Shown here piece after piece: positions 7,423 through 16,600 of a stretch of 41,445 nucleotides of DNA. Under the pieces are notes generated by a model. That model was not told the DNA's origin. It made no database searches and saw nothing but the letters and a program-made list of their open reading frames with translations. This DNA is from a bacterium (GTDB lineage Bacteria; DUMJ01). A program made the position numbers and the translations under genes. The stretch lies in the NCBI GenBank assembly GCA_012839925.1, contig DUMJ01000018.1:1-41445 (forward strand), given 5' to 3'. Position 1 is the first letter of the stretch, and each line of letters starts with the position of its first letter.

Positions 7423-8913
7423 TTAGACAAGTGCTCTATTTATAGCATTTATATAAGCAATAGCACTGGCTTCAAGTACATTCTTGCTGGTACCTCTACC
7501 GGTGAATATCTCTCCATTCTTCTTAAGTTTCACCAGAGACTCTCCCAGGGCATCCTTTCCTGTGGTAACAGACTTGAGAGAGAAATCTATAAGTTCAAAG
7601 TGCATTTCAACTGCCTTCTCTATGGCATTGAATAGAGCCTCAACAGGACCATCACCCTCTGCTTCTCCGTGGAATGTCTCTTCTCCCCTCTCTAGATTCA
7701 CCACCGCATAGGAAGAGTTATCCGATCTGGTAGTTATTTCCATATTTATCAATCTATAAACAGGAATCTCAAGCTTCTTTTCCTCTAGAAGAGTTATAAG
7801 GTCCCTATCAAGTATTTCTCTCTTTTCGTCGGCTAAAACCTTAAATTTCTCAAAAACCTTCATCAATTCTTCCTCTGATAGCGAATAACCCAGCTGTTTC
7901 AACCTCTCATTGAGGGCATGTCTTCCAGAATGTTTACCCAGGACTATCTCGGATGAGTCAAGTCCAATATCTTTGGGGTTCATTATCTCATAAGTACTTC
8001 TCTCTTTCAGAACCCCATCCTGGTGGATTCCAGCCTCATGAGCAAAGGCATTAATCCCTACTATAGCCTTATTGGGCTGGACAGGTATACCGGTAAAACC
8101 ACTCACCAGTCTGCTCAGATTGATAATATACTCGGTATTAAGGTTAGTATAGGCATCGAAGGCATCTTTTCTTGTTCTTATAGCCATAACAACCTCTTCA
8201 AGGGCTGCGTTTCCCGCCCTCTCTCCAAGTCCGTTCACAGCAACCTCTACTTGGTTTGCACCATTCAATACACCGAGCAGAGAATTGGCGGTGGCAAGTC
8301 CCAGGTCGTTGTGACAGTGAATACTTAAGATTATATCCTCAGGCAAATAACTCTTTATCTGGGCTATAAAATTACCAAATTCATTCGGTATACAGTAACC
8401 CACAGTATCTGGAACATTTATGACGGTTGCCCCAGCATCTATAACCCCTAAAAATACCTCTTTTAAGAATTCCGGATCAGACCTAGTAGCGTCTTCAGCT
8501 GAAAACTCCACATCATCACAGAAAGACCTCGCATATCTGACCGATTCCACCGCCTGCTCTAGTACCTCTTCTTTTGTCTTCTTAAGCTTGTATTTCATAT
8601 GTATCTCGCTGGTAGCTATAAAGACATGTATCCTTGGTTTTCTGGCGTACTGCAGGGCAGACCATGCAACGTCTATATCCTTCTTTACAGACCTGGCAAG
8701 TCCGCACACTGTACTGTTCTTTATCTCTTTTGATATAATAGTAACCGCTTCGACATCACCAGGAGAGGCTATTGGAAAACCAGCCTCTATAACATCTACC
8801 CCCATCTCTTCGAGCTGTCTGGCTATTCTCAGTTTTTCCTGAGGCTCAAGAGTAACCCTGGGGGTCTGCTCGCCATCCCTGAGAGTAGTATCAAAGATAT
8901 AAATTCTTCTCAT
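7423..8913 (-). CDS. leuA: 2-isopropylmalate synthase
   Basis: The 496-residue enzyme condenses acetyl-CoA with 2-ketoisovalerate, the first committed leucine step. The DRE-TIM HMGL barrel begins FDTTLRDGEQTPRVTL (7-22), with the metal-ligand motif SIHCHNDLGLATANSL and NGLGERAGNAALEEV. The stretch KHSGRHAL opens the linker, and residues from about 375 form the LeuA dimer domain that binds leucine for feedback inhibition (ATTR-like TTRSDNSSYAVV, then GEAEGDGPVEALFNAIEKAV). Full length is typical. It starts one base after the ilvC stop, with GAGGGG upstream. Citramalate synthase is a less likely alternative given the ilv/leuC context. Confidence 0.94.
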   Translation of the reverse strand: MRRIYIFDTTLRDGEQTPRVTLEPQEKLRIARQLEEMGVDVIEAGFPIASPGDVEAVTIISKEIKNSTVCGLARSVKKDIDVAWSALQYARKPRIHVFIATSEIHMKYKLKKTKEEVLEQAVESVRYARSFCDDVEFSAEDATRSDPEFLKEVFLGVIDAGATVINVPDTVGYCIPNEFGNFIAQIKSYLPEDIILSIHCHNDLGLATANSLLGVLNGANQVEVAVNGLGERAGNAALEEVVMAIRTRKDAFDAYTNLNTEYIINLSRLVSGFTGIPVQPNKAIVGINAFAHEAGIHQDGVLKERSTYEIMNPKDIGLDSSEIVLGKHSGRHALNERLKQLGYSLSEEELMKVFEKFKVLADEKREILDRDLITLLEEKKLEIPVYRLINMEITTRSDNSSYAVVNLERGEETFHGEAEGDGPVEALFNAIEKAVEMHFELIDFSLKSVTTGKDALGESLVKLKKNGEIFTGRGTSKNVLEASAIAYINAINRALV

Positions 8914-8914
8914 A

Positions 8915-9910
8915 CTATCCCCTCTTTATCCAGGGCATCATATCCCTCAATTCCTTACCAACCTTTTCTATAAGATGATTTTCAGCTGCTTCTACACTGG
9001 CTTTGAGAACAGGCTGACCAGACTTATTCTCCAGTACCCATTCCCTGGCAAACTCTCCATTCTGGACCTTCTTAAGTGCTTCTTTCATAAGTTCCTTTAC
9101 TTCCTCAGTTATAATCTTTGGTCCTACTGTGAGTCCACCATATTTAGCAGTATCACTTACACCTCTCCACATATTTACAATTCCACCCTCATATATCAGG
9201 TCAACTATAAGTTTTAACTCGTTAAGACATTCAAAATATGCGATCTCGGGTTGATATCCTGCCTCAACAAGAACCTCAAATCCATACTTTATAAGTTCAT
9301 TTACCCCACCGCAGAGAACAGCCTGCTCACCGAATAGATCTGTCTCTGTTTCTTCCTTAAATGTGGTCTCTATCACGCCAGCCCTCAACGAACCAATCGC
9401 TTTTGCATAGGAAAGGGCGATATCTTTAGCCTTGCCAGAATAATCTCTGTAAATGGCGATAAGGCTTGGTACACCCTTCCCTTCCTCATACATCCTTCTT
9501 ACCAGAGGTCCAGGACCTTTTGGAGCTACCATAAAAACATCCACACCTTCTGGAGGTACTATCTGATGGTAGTGGATGTTAAATCCGTGAGAGAAACCTA
9601 GAGCCTTCCCCTCCTTCAGATATTTCTCTATAGACCTGGCATAAATCTCCTGCTGTATCTGATCAGGAAGTAAGATCTGTATAACATCTCCTGCATTAGC
9701 CGCATCCTCTATGCTTACAACATCCATACCCTCTGATTTCGCCAGATTCCATGATTTTCCCCCTTCTCTCAAGCCTACCAAAACCTTTACTCCGCTATCC
9801 TTCAGATTTCTTGACTGTGCCCTTCCCTGACTTCCGTACCCTATAACTGATACGGTCTTCCCTGATAATGCATCATACTTTACATCTTTCTCATAGTATA
9901 CATTTGCCAT
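8915..9910 (-). CDS. ilvC: Ketol-acid reductoisomerase, class I
   Basis: The 331-residue protein is the short class I form. It rearranges and reduces acetolactate or acetohydroxybutyrate using Mg2+ and NAD(P)H. The Rossmann motif GYGSQG is at 24-29. LREGGKSW (48-55) keeps the Arg and Ser that usually select NADPH. The knotted C-terminal domain has [12 protein letters not shown] and [18 protein letters not shown] with the acidic metal ligands, ending in the MMPW motif. AGGAGG precedes the ATG at nine bases. It lies between ilvN and leuA in the operon. Confidence 0.97.
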   Translation of the reverse strand: MANVYYEKDVKYDALSGKTVSVIGYGSQGRAQSRNLKDSGVKVLVGLREGGKSWNLAKSEGMDVVSIEDAANAGDVIQILLPDQIQQEIYARSIEKYLKEGKALGFSHGFNIHYHQIVPPEGVDVFMVAPKGPGPLVRRMYEEGKGVPSLIAIYRDYSGKAKDIALSYAKAIGSLRAGVIETTFKEETETDLFGEQAVLCGGVNELIKYGFEVLVEAGYQPEIAYFECLNELKLIVDLIYEGGIVNMWRGVSDTAKYGGLTVGPKIITEEVKELMKEALKKVQNGEFAREWVLENKSGQPVLKASVEAAENHLIEKVGKELRDMMPWIKRG

Positions 9911-9927
9911 AATAAAACGCCTCCTTT

Positions 9928-10416
9928 TTATTTTATCTCCTTCGGGTGCCTTACCATAGCGACCTTGCCCGTACAGGCTATCTCCTTTATACCAAACGGT
10001 CTCAATAAGGCTTCAAAAGCATCCAACTTATCTCTGTCCCCGGTAATCTCTATAACTAAAGCCTTCGGACTTACATCCACCACACCAGCACGGAATATAT
10101 CAACAATCTGAAGTATCTCTGACCTGGTAGATGTATCCGCACTGACCTTTATAAGCATAAGTTCTCTCTCAATCATCTCGTCATGAGTTATATCGCTTAC
10201 TTTTATCACTTCTATAAGTTTATTCAACTGTTTTGTAACCTGCTCAATGGCAAGCTCATCACCATCGACCTCTAATGTGATTCTGGCAATCCCTTCCCTT
10301 TCTGACTTTCCAACTGTAATACTCTCTATATTATAACCACGCCTTCTGAATAAGTTTGATACCCTTGCCAGTACACCAGATTTATTCTCCACCAAAACAG
10401 CAATAGTATGCCTCAT
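9928..10416 (-). CDS. ilvN: Acetolactate synthase small (regulatory) subunit
   Basis: This 162-residue subunit starts with an ACT domain, [31 protein letters not shown], which binds valine and mediates feedback control of the catalytic subunit. A second ACT-like domain follows from about residue 80 ([31 protein letters not shown]). Length and order match the IlvH/IlvN type. Its ATG starts one base after the ilvB stop. The ribosome site GGAGGT lies within the last codons of ilvB, so the two subunits should be made together. Confidence 0.96.
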   Translation of the reverse strand: MRHTIAVLVENKSGVLARVSNLFRRRGYNIESITVGKSEREGIARITLEVDGDELAIEQVTKQLNKLIEVIKVSDITHDEMIERELMLIKVSADTSTRSEILQIVDIFRAGVVDVSPKALVIEITGDRDKLDAFEALLRPFGIKEIACTGKVAMVRHPKEIK

Positions 10417-10417
10417 C

Positions 10418-12082
10418 TTATTTACCTCCGACTATCCGGTCTATTGGAGCACCTGGAGGAACCATGGGGATAACATTCTCTTCCTGTTCCACTATGACAT
10501 CCACCACCGCTGGTCCTGGATAATCAATGGCTGAACTCAGTGCAGAAACAAGCTGTTCTTTCTCTGTTACTCTTATCCCTTTTGCCCCAAAAGATTTGGC
10601 AATCTCTGCAAAATTAACCTCTTTCAGGATGGTGGATGAATATCTCTTCTTATAGAAGAGCTCCTGCCACTGTCTCACCATACCCAGGGCTCTATTGTTT
10701 AAAACTATCACCTTTACAGGTATATTATTCTCCACTGCGGTAGCAATCTCCTGGATATTCATCATAAAACTTCCATCTCCTGCTATATCTATTACCAGGG
10801 CATCTGGTCTACCTACCTTTGCCCCAATTGATGCAGGGAAACCAAACCCCATAGTCCCCAAGCCGCCAGAAGAGATAAAGTGTCTGGGCTTCTTATGTGT
10901 AAAGAAAAGGGCAGACCACATCTGATTCTGACCTACCTCTGTTACTATAACTGTATTCTCGGACACCATTTCACATATCTTCTCTATCACAAACTGAGGT
11001 TTGACTGCAGGTCCATCTGCATAGGTAAGTCTATGTTCCTCTTTAAGCCCCATTATATAATCCAGCCACTCTTCCTCTCTTTTTTCTTCCACATACTCTA
11101 AGAGAGAGTTCAAAATAATCTTCGCATCTCCAACTATAGGTATATCAACCACCACATTTTTATTTATCTCGGCAGGGTCTATATCTATATGGATTTTTTT
11201 TGCTCTAGTGGCAAACTCATCCGCCTTCCCAGTAGTTCTATCACTGAATCTGCAACCAATAGCTATGAGAAGGTCACATTCTGTAAGGGCATAGTTTGCT
11301 GCATAGTTTCCATGCATCCCGGCAGACTTTAATGAGAAAGGATGGTCTTGAGGGAAACTCCCTATCCCCATAAAAGTTGTAGCCACCGGAATATTGGCTT
11401 TTGTAGCCAGTTTAAAGAGCTCCTCACTGGCTCCAGAGATTATAACCCCTCCCCCAGCCAGGATACATGGCTTTTTGGATTCATTTATTAATTTCGCCGC
11501 CTCTTTTATCTGTTTTATATGCCCGGTTACAGATGGTTTATACCCTCTTATATCTACCTCCATAGAATAGTCAAAATCTGCAGTTGCAATCTGTATATCC
11601 TTCGGTATATCTATGAGGACAGGTCCAGGTCTTCCTGTCTTTGCTATATAAAAAGCCTCTTTTATGGTCTTTGCCAGCTCATTCACATCTCTTATCAGGT
11701 AATTATGCTTTGTTATTGGAGATGTTATGCCAACTGTATCTGCCTCCTGGAATGCATCTTTCCCTATCAGACCGGTGGCAACCTGACCCGTAATCGCAAC
11801 TATCGGTACAGAATCCATATAAGCATTGGCTATCCCCGTTGTGAGGTTTGTGGCGCCAGGACCAGAGGTAGCAAAACACACACCTACCTTTCCAGTAGCC
11901 CTGGCATAACCATCAGCCATATGCGCTGCCCCCTGTTCATGATGAGCAAGTATATGCCTTATCCCTGAGTCATAGAGAGCATCATATACATCTATTATTG
12001 CTCCGCCAGGAATACCAAATATAACATCCACTCCCTCTCTCTTTAACGCTTCTATAACTATCTGTGCACCTGTAAGTTTCAT
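10418..12082 (-). CDS. ilvB: Acetolactate synthase large subunit (ThDP enzyme)
   Basis: The 554-residue catalytic subunit makes acetolactate from pyruvate. [17 protein letters not shown] and [18 protein letters not shown] carry the catalytic ThDP-activating glutamate (Glu49). A central FAD-like domain follows. The C-terminal ThDP site has [19 protein letters not shown] and, after it, [15 protein letters not shown], typical of biosynthetic rather than catabolic acetolactate synthases. The start overlaps the ilvD stop by ATGA. With ilvN directly downstream it forms the standard two-subunit enzyme. Confidence 0.96.
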   Translation of the reverse strand: MKLTGAQIVIEALKREGVDVIFGIPGGAIIDVYDALYDSGIRHILAHHEQGAAHMADGYARATGKVGVCFATSGPGATNLTTGIANAYMDSVPIVAITGQVATGLIGKDAFQEADTVGITSPITKHNYLIRDVNELAKTIKEAFYIAKTGRPGPVLIDIPKDIQIATADFDYSMEVDIRGYKPSVTGHIKQIKEAAKLINESKKPCILAGGGVIISGASEELFKLATKANIPVATTFMGIGSFPQDHPFSLKSAGMHGNYAANYALTECDLLIAIGCRFSDRTTGKADEFATRAKKIHIDIDPAEINKNVVVDIPIVGDAKIILNSLLEYVEEKREEEWLDYIMGLKEEHRLTYADGPAVKPQFVIEKICEMVSENTVIVTEVGQNQMWSALFFTHKKPRHFISSGGLGTMGFGFPASIGAKVGRPDALVIDIAGDGSFMMNIQEIATAVENNIPVKVIVLNNRALGMVRQWQELFYKKRYSSTILKEVNFAEIAKSFGAKGIRVTEKEQLVSALSSAIDYPGPAVVDVIVEQEENVIPMVPPGAPIDRIVGGK

Positions 12083-13743
12083 CTCCTATTAACCTCCATT
12101 ACCGCCCCATAAGAGGCAGAGGATACTAATCTCTGATATCTTCCTAAATATCCTTTCTTCTTATGAGTCTCAGGTAAAGTATATGTCCTTCTGGAAAGTT
12201 CTTCTCTATCGACAAGAAGGTTCACTTCTCTCTTATTTAGGTCTATCTCTATAGGGTCTCCATCCTGGACATAGGCTATTGGTCCTCCCTCCCATGCCTC
12301 TGGAGATATATGACCTATAGCTAAACCCCTGGTAGCCCCTGAGAATCTTCCATCTGTAATAAGAGCAACATCCAGATCTAACCCCATACCAACAAGTGTA
12401 GAGGTTGGTGTGAGCATCTCTTTCATCCCTGGACCGCCTTTTGGTCCTTCATATCTTATGACAACTACATCTCCTTTTTCTATCTTACGATCAAAAATAG
12501 CCCTGCTCGCTTCCTCTTCACCATCAAAGACCTTAGCCTTTCCTACAAACCTATAGAGAGATTCAGCCACCCCGGATTTCTTCACCACTGCTCCATCCGG
12601 GGCAAGATTGCCCCTGAGTATCGATAATCCCCCGGTACTCCTTACAGGGTTATCAACTGGTCTTATCACATTGTAATCTTTTACCACGGCACTATCCATT
12701 AATTCACCAAGCTTCTTCCCACTAACTGTAAGTGTATCTCTATTTATAAGACCTTTCTTATTTAATTCTTTTAATACAGCCATAACTCCGCCAGCTTTAT
12801 TAAGATCAACCACATAATATGGTCCTACCGGGCTCAGATGACAGAGATACGGTGTCTTATCCGCTATACTGTTTATCTCATCAAAATCCAAACCCATACC
12901 CAATTCATTGGCTATAGCGGTAAGATGAAGCACCGTATTGGTTGAACATCCCAGAGCCATATCCAGAGCTATTCCATTTAAAAATGCAGACCTGGTAAGT
13001 ATCATATCCGGGGTTATACCCTCTCTTACCAATCTTATTATCTCCCTTCCTGCTGACTTGGCCAGTCTTATCCTTTCAGCCTCAACAGCAGGTATTGTCC
13101 CATTGCCTGGGAGAGCTATACCAACAGCCTCGGAGAGGCAATTCATGGAGTTTGCCGTAAACATACCGGCACAGGAACCACAGCCAGGACAGACAAGATA
13201 CTCCAATTCTCTGAGGTACTCCATATCTTTCTTTCCACTGACGACCGCTCCAACAGCTTCAAATATGGTATTCAGATCTGCTCTTTTTCCATCAACTTCT
13301 CCAGGCATCATAGGTCCACCACTGACTAAAATAGCAGGGATATTTACCCTTGCTAAACCCATAATCATACCTGGCACAATCTTATCACAGTTTGGGATAA
13401 CCACAAGACCATCAAATTTGTAAGCCTCAGCAAGAGATTCGACACTATCGGCGATGAGCTCTCTGGAGGGGAGAGAAAAACCCATACCACTGTGATTCAT
13501 GGCTATTCCATCACATATAGCCATGGTCTCACATTCAAACGGAACCCCGCCTGCCTCCATTATGCCTGCCTTTACCGCCTCAACTACCCTGTCAAGATGT
13601 GCATGTCCAGGTATAATCTCTGAATAACTGTTTATCACCCCTATAAATGGTCTTTCAAGCTCTACATCATCTATCCCCAGTGCCTTTAAAAGCGACCTGT
13701 GTGGTGCTCTTTCAATACCCTTTTTTATAGCATCGCTACGCAT
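12079..13743 (-). CDS. ilvD: Dihydroxy-acid dehydratase
   Basis: The 554-residue Fe-S enzyme dehydrates dihydroxy-acids to the keto acids for valine, leucine and isoleucine. Key segments are [12 protein letters not shown] (Cys119 cluster ligand, Lys121 the Mg-binding lysine) and [19 protein letters not shown] with Cys191 as another ligand. At the third position [10 protein letters not shown] has Gly where [2Fe-2S] members have Cys. It therefore resembles the oxygen-sensitive [4Fe-4S] group, which fits an anaerobe. AAGGAG lies nine bases upstream of the ATG. It is the first gene after the T-box leader, so its message level should respond directly to uncharged tRNA. Confidence 0.96.
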   Translation of the reverse strand: MRSDAIKKGIERAPHRSLLKALGIDDVELERPFIGVINSYSEIIPGHAHLDRVVEAVKAGIMEAGGVPFECETMAICDGIAMNHSGMGFSLPSRELIADSVESLAEAYKFDGLVVIPNCDKIVPGMIMGLARVNIPAILVSGGPMMPGEVDGKRADLNTIFEAVGAVVSGKKDMEYLRELEYLVCPGCGSCAGMFTANSMNCLSEAVGIALPGNGTIPAVEAERIRLAKSAGREIIRLVREGITPDMILTRSAFLNGIALDMALGCSTNTVLHLTAIANELGMGLDFDEINSIADKTPYLCHLSPVGPYYVVDLNKAGGVMAVLKELNKKGLINRDTLTVSGKKLGELMDSAVVKDYNVIRPVDNPVRSTGGLSILRGNLAPDGAVVKKSGVAESLYRFVGKAKVFDGEEEASRAIFDRKIEKGDVVVIRYEGPKGGPGMKEMLTPTSTLVGMGLDLDVALITDGRFSGATRGLAIGHISPEAWEGGPIAYVQDGDPIEIDLNKREVNLLVDREELSRRTYTLPETHKKKGYLGRYQRLVSSASYGAVMEVNRR

Positions 13744-13767
13744 AATATCAACTCCTTTTCAGGTTAT

Positions 13768-13814
13768 AAAAAAGCTTTCCCTCCATAGCAAATCATCTGC
13801 TAGGGACGGAAAGC
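13768..13814 (-). terminator. Intrinsic terminator of the T-box leader
   Basis: On the minus strand a 17-bp stem with two mismatches (arms starting GCTTTCC at 13814 and ending GGAAAGC at 13774) closes a 7-base loop and is followed by six T (13773-13768). The 5' arm starts four bases after the conserved T-box sequence, so the competing antiterminator can block it. Confidence 0.85.
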
Positions 13815-13972
13815 CTCCCGCGGTACCACCCTAATTGGCTTTTTGAGCCCACTCTTTATTCTGTAACGGGAATTCCCGGGATAAACTACTATTGTTTCAT
13901 CTATCCAGCTCCAAGGCGAGTTCACCTTAAACGGCTACTACTCCTCTTCACAGCCATTTCTATATTCAATTG
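13768..13972 (-). promoter_or_regulatory. T-box riboswitch leader of the ilv-leu operon
   Basis: The conserved T-box AGGGTGGTACCGCGG is at 13832-13818. Its UGGU bulge would pair with an ACCA tRNA end, i.e. discriminator A, as in Leu, Ile and Val tRNAs. A Stem I specifier loop is recognised from AGTA on the 5' side and GAA (13923-13921) followed by CTC (13920-13918), a leucine codon. Stem I seems very short: only about 12 bases separate the two loop strands, and the usual long distal arm is absent. Two further hairpins, GGATA/TATCC and the palindrome CGGGAATTCCCG, lie between Stem I and the T-box. Binding of uncharged tRNA should stabilise the antiterminator. Leucine specificity is inferred. 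Confidence 0.9.
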
Positions 13973-13979
13973 TTTAGAG

Positions 13980-14008
13980 ATAATATCAGAAGAATTTTTG
14001 TAAGTCAA
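13980..14008 (-). promoter_or_regulatory. Sigma70-type promoter of the ilv-leu-feo operon
   Basis: TTGACT (14008-14003) and TATTAT (13985-13980) are separated by 17 bases on the minus strand. A start near 13973 would give a leader of about 230 bases containing the whole T-box. The remaining bases to the toxin gene end (14009-14095) show no other element. Confidence 0.75.
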
Positions 14009-14095
14009 GTAAAATCTGACTGAGTAATTCTACTGAACCATATATCCACCGGGACAAGATGATGTACCCCAACACCCTCTACGATTTCTATTTTA

Positions 14096-14473
14096 TTATA
14101 GGAATAAAACTTCAATCTCTCTTATCATCTCAAAATCCTTGTCCATTGTGACCAGTTTCAAGCCATAATATTTTGCAGTAGCATATTGGTAAGCATCATC
14201 GAAGTCCAAATTAAAGCTTCTCTTAGCATTCACAATCTCCCCATATATCTCCGACGGTAAGGAGAGGAGTTTAACATTAGGTATAACATCTTCAACAAAT
14301 CTCTGGAAAACATCCTCTTTACTGTATTTAAATAGAATTACTCCGATAGAATGTAAAGAAAAATCTGTTATATTCAGGCTTCCAGTATTGTTCTCTAGAA
14401 ACTTCTTGCACTTTTCTTTCTTTGTCTGTCGCAAGAGAATTTCTAAGAATACATTTGCATCCATCAAAAACAT
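14096..14473 (-). CDS. PIN-domain ribonuclease toxin (VapC-like)
   Basis: This is a 125-residue PIN-domain protein. MDANVFLEILL gives the first conserved Asp, and LDFDDAYQYATAKYYGLKLVTMDKDF gives the later acidic residues that bind Mg2+. VapC toxins cleave RNA. The antitoxin stop and this ATG share one base (TAATG). A GTG at 14482 is an alternative start. GGAG lies eight bases before the ATG, inside the antitoxin gene. The pair stands alone between the nucleoside hydrolase gene and the ilv promoter, both read in the same direction. Confidence 0.85.
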   Translation of the reverse strand: MFLMDANVFLEILLRQTKKEKCKKFLENNTGSLNITDFSLHSIGVILFKYSKEDVFQRFVEDVIPNVKLLSLPSEIYGEIVNAKRSFNLDFDDAYQYATAKYYGLKLVTMDKDFEMIREIEVLFL

Positions 14474-14685
14474 TATCTCCACTCCAAAGCTTTATGTTGT
14501 AGCTCAACAGAGGTAAATTCGTCTCTTATCTCTGATAAGCCACCTTCCCAATCAAAATTAAACTTCTTTTTTTTAGTTTCTTCGCCTTTATACTTCTTCA
14601 GTAAAAACTCTACATAATCTAAAACTTCTCTTTTTAAATCTTCATCAAGTTGCTGTATTTTTTGCTCCAATTCCTTTTCATACAT
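14473..14685 (-). CDS. DUF2281/VapB-like antitoxin
   Basis: This 70-residue protein has an N-terminal helix pair LEQKIQQLDEDLKREVLDYVEFLLKKYKG, typical of DUF2281, then a lysine-rich linker. Its tail FDWEGGLSEIRDEFTSVELQ is of the kind that wraps the partner PIN toxin. It should neutralise the toxin encoded one base downstream and may repress the pair. The start at 14685 is preferred over an ATG at 14700 because GGGGGTGA precedes it at a normal distance and overlaps the upstream ATG. Confidence 0.82.
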   Translation of the reverse strand: MYEKELEQKIQQLDEDLKREVLDYVEFLLKKYKGEETKKKKFNFDWEGGLSEIRDEFTSVELQHKALEWR

Positions 14686-14744
14686 GATACTCACCCCCAT
14701 CTGGACAATATTCTAACATATAATAACCTTTTTACCTATAGCTT

Positions 14745-15632
14745 TTATTTCAATATCCTCTCCAGGAAAAATTGAATAAACCTGTCACTATCTACATCCA
14801 CAGAAACATCCACGCTGGAATCTCCCTTCCTCTCCCCGTAGGGTATATCTGCTACTACTGTTACCCCTCTGGTAAACTCTCCTCTGGTTTCTACTTTTAT
14901 ATGCATATTCTCTCTTCTTACCAGAGAGGGGTTTATTAGGGCCGCTACTGCCAGTGGGTCATGCAAAATAGGAAACCTGCTCTCATCGCCCTCCTGCCAT
15001 ATCCTGATAAGTTCGGAGAGAAATTTTGTCCTCTCACTGTTAAAGTTAAAAATCTTATCAAGCGATTTCTTACCCAGCTTACACTTAAGCGTAACATCCA
15101 GCCCTACCATAGTTATAGGAATTCCAGAGTCAAATACCACCCTTCCCGCCTCCGGGTCGCAGTATATATTCCATTCTGGAAACGCCTGAGAATACATACC
15201 ACCCATCATATAGACCCGGGTCTTATCTTTTAATCCCGGCTCTTTGATTATAGCCCCGGCTATATTTGTCAGTGGACCAATCGTTATAAGTGTTACCGGT
15301 TCCGCTGAATTCATTATCTTCTCTACTATAAAGTCCACCGCATTAATGTTTTCGTTTACCTCGATCTCTTCCCTAACCGCCCTGACCTGTGGAGGTATAA
15401 GACTTCTATCCCAGTCATTTATAATGGGCTTTTCTACCCCTTTAATCACAGGTATGTCTGATCTATTAAATACCTGTAATAACTTTTTAGCCAGTTTTGC
15501 CCTTAACAGTGTATTTTCAAATACGGTGGTGATACCAATAACATCAAGCTCAGGTGAATTTAAAGCCAGTGCAACCGCCAGGGCATCGTCTATATCACCC
15601 CCTATATCGGTATCTATTATCACCTTTTTCAT
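14745..15632 (-). CDS. Inosine-uridine-preferring nucleoside hydrolase family protein
   Basis: The 295-residue protein begins with the Ca2+-binding motif IDTDIGGDIDDALAV (Asp7, Asp9, Asp15, Asp16). LITIGPLTNIAGAI and MMGGMYSQAFPEWNIYCDPEAG are the family core, and LHDPLAVAALI supplies the late Asp of the active site. Such enzymes split nucleosides into base and ribose in the cytoplasm. Its ATG overlaps the ribokinase stop by four bases (ATGA), so released ribose could be phosphorylated by the coupled neighbour. It is the last gene of the LacI-led sugar locus. The exact nucleoside preference is not readable from sequence. Confidence 0.93.
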   Translation of the reverse strand: MKKVIIDTDIGGDIDDALAVALALNSPELDVIGITTVFENTLLRAKLAKKLLQVFNRSDIPVIKGVEKPIINDWDRSLIPPQVRAVREEIEVNENINAVDFIVEKIMNSAEPVTLITIGPLTNIAGAIIKEPGLKDKTRVYMMGGMYSQAFPEWNIYCDPEAGRVVFDSGIPITMVGLDVTLKCKLGKKSLDKIFNFNSERTKFLSELIRIWQEGDESRFPILHDPLAVAALINPSLVRRENMHIKVETRGEFTRGVTVVADIPYGERKGDSSVDVSVDVDSDRFIQFFLERILK

Positions 15633-16561
15633 AGCTCTATCATCTCCTCTCTGATAAATTGATCAACCTCTTCCATCGTTGGTATGGAATCCTGTGCTCC
15701 TCTTCTGGTAACTGATATTCCAGCAGAGACAACCGCATACTTCAAGGCTCTTTCCACCGGGTCCCCATCGGCTAATCTTACCGCCAATGCCCCATTGAAG
15801 ACATCCCCGGCACCTGTAGTATCCACTGCCGATACCTTTATAGCAGGGACGTAAAGCTCTGAATCCCTCTCTATCATCATAGCCCCCTTTGACCCCAGAG
15901 TTACCACCACTATCTCAACCCCGTACTCAAGCAGTTTCCTTCCAGCCCTTATAACATCTCTCTCTTCTCTGGGCTCAATCCCGGTTAAAGTCTTCAGCTC
16001 TGACTCATTGGGGGTAACTATATCTGCCAGTGAAAGTATATGGGGGTCTATCTCCTTTGCCGGCGCTGGATTTAATATTGTAACAATATCATACTTTTTT
16101 GCCAGCTCCAGAGAAAAACTTACAGTCTCGACCGGTATCTCAAGCTGGGTCAATAGAACTCTGGCCTTAGAGATTACTGGGAGACATCTCCTTACATTAT
16201 CCTGACTTAAAAAAGAGTTTGCCCCCGGAGCAACCACAATACTATTTTCTCCAGTATTATCCACCATTATAAACGCTATACCGGTTGGATTATCTTTATC
16301 CTCTACCAGATAATCTATGTTGACTTTGTTTTTTAGAAGGTTCTCCTTTAACTCTTCACCGAAGACATCTTTACCTACCCTTCCAATAAAATAACACTCC
16401 TCTCCAAGCCTAGATACAGTTACAGCCTGATTTGCTCCCTTACCTCCATATGCCCTGTAAAAAGTTCCACCACTTACCGTTTCCCCCGGTTTAGGAATCG
16501 ACCTTACCTTTATCACCAGGTCCATATTTATACTGCCAGCAACCAAAATAGTATTATTCAA
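15629..16561 (-). CDS. rbsK: Ribokinase (PfkB family)
   Basis: The 310-residue sugar kinase has the PfkB signatures GGKGANQAVTVSRLG near residues 40-54 and DTTGAGDVFNGALA near 250-263, which contains the catalytic Asp. The N-terminal GSINMDLVIKVRSIPKPGET is typical of ribokinase. It uses a TTG start at 16561 with GGAGGG six bases upstream. It is coupled to the nucleoside hydrolase gene, which fits ribose phosphorylation. PfkB specificity can drift and the locus lacks a fuculokinase, so action on a ketose from the sugar pathway is a possible alternative. No membrane or signal segment is present. Confidence 0.9.
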   Translation of the reverse strand: MNNTILVAGSINMDLVIKVRSIPKPGETVSGGTFYRAYGGKGANQAVTVSRLGEECYFIGRVGKDVFGEELKENLLKNKVNIDYLVEDKDNPTGIAFIMVDNTGENSIVVAPGANSFLSQDNVRRCLPVISKARVLLTQLEIPVETVSFSLELAKKYDIVTILNPAPAKEIDPHILSLADIVTPNESELKTLTGIEPREERDVIRAGRKLLEYGVEIVVVTLGSKGAMMIERDSELYVPAIKVSAVDTTGAGDVFNGALAVRLADGDPVERALKYAVVSAGISVTRRGAQDSIPTMEEVDQFIREEMIEL

Positions 16562-16600
16562 ATATATCCCTCCAGCATGAAGTACTCATCTGATAGTATA

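Noticed and set aside
12938..13423. 161-residue plus-strand open frame
   Set aside because: It is the antisense of ilvD, which is fully conserved; low-complexity Ser/Thr/Ile/Pro content is typical of a shadow frame.
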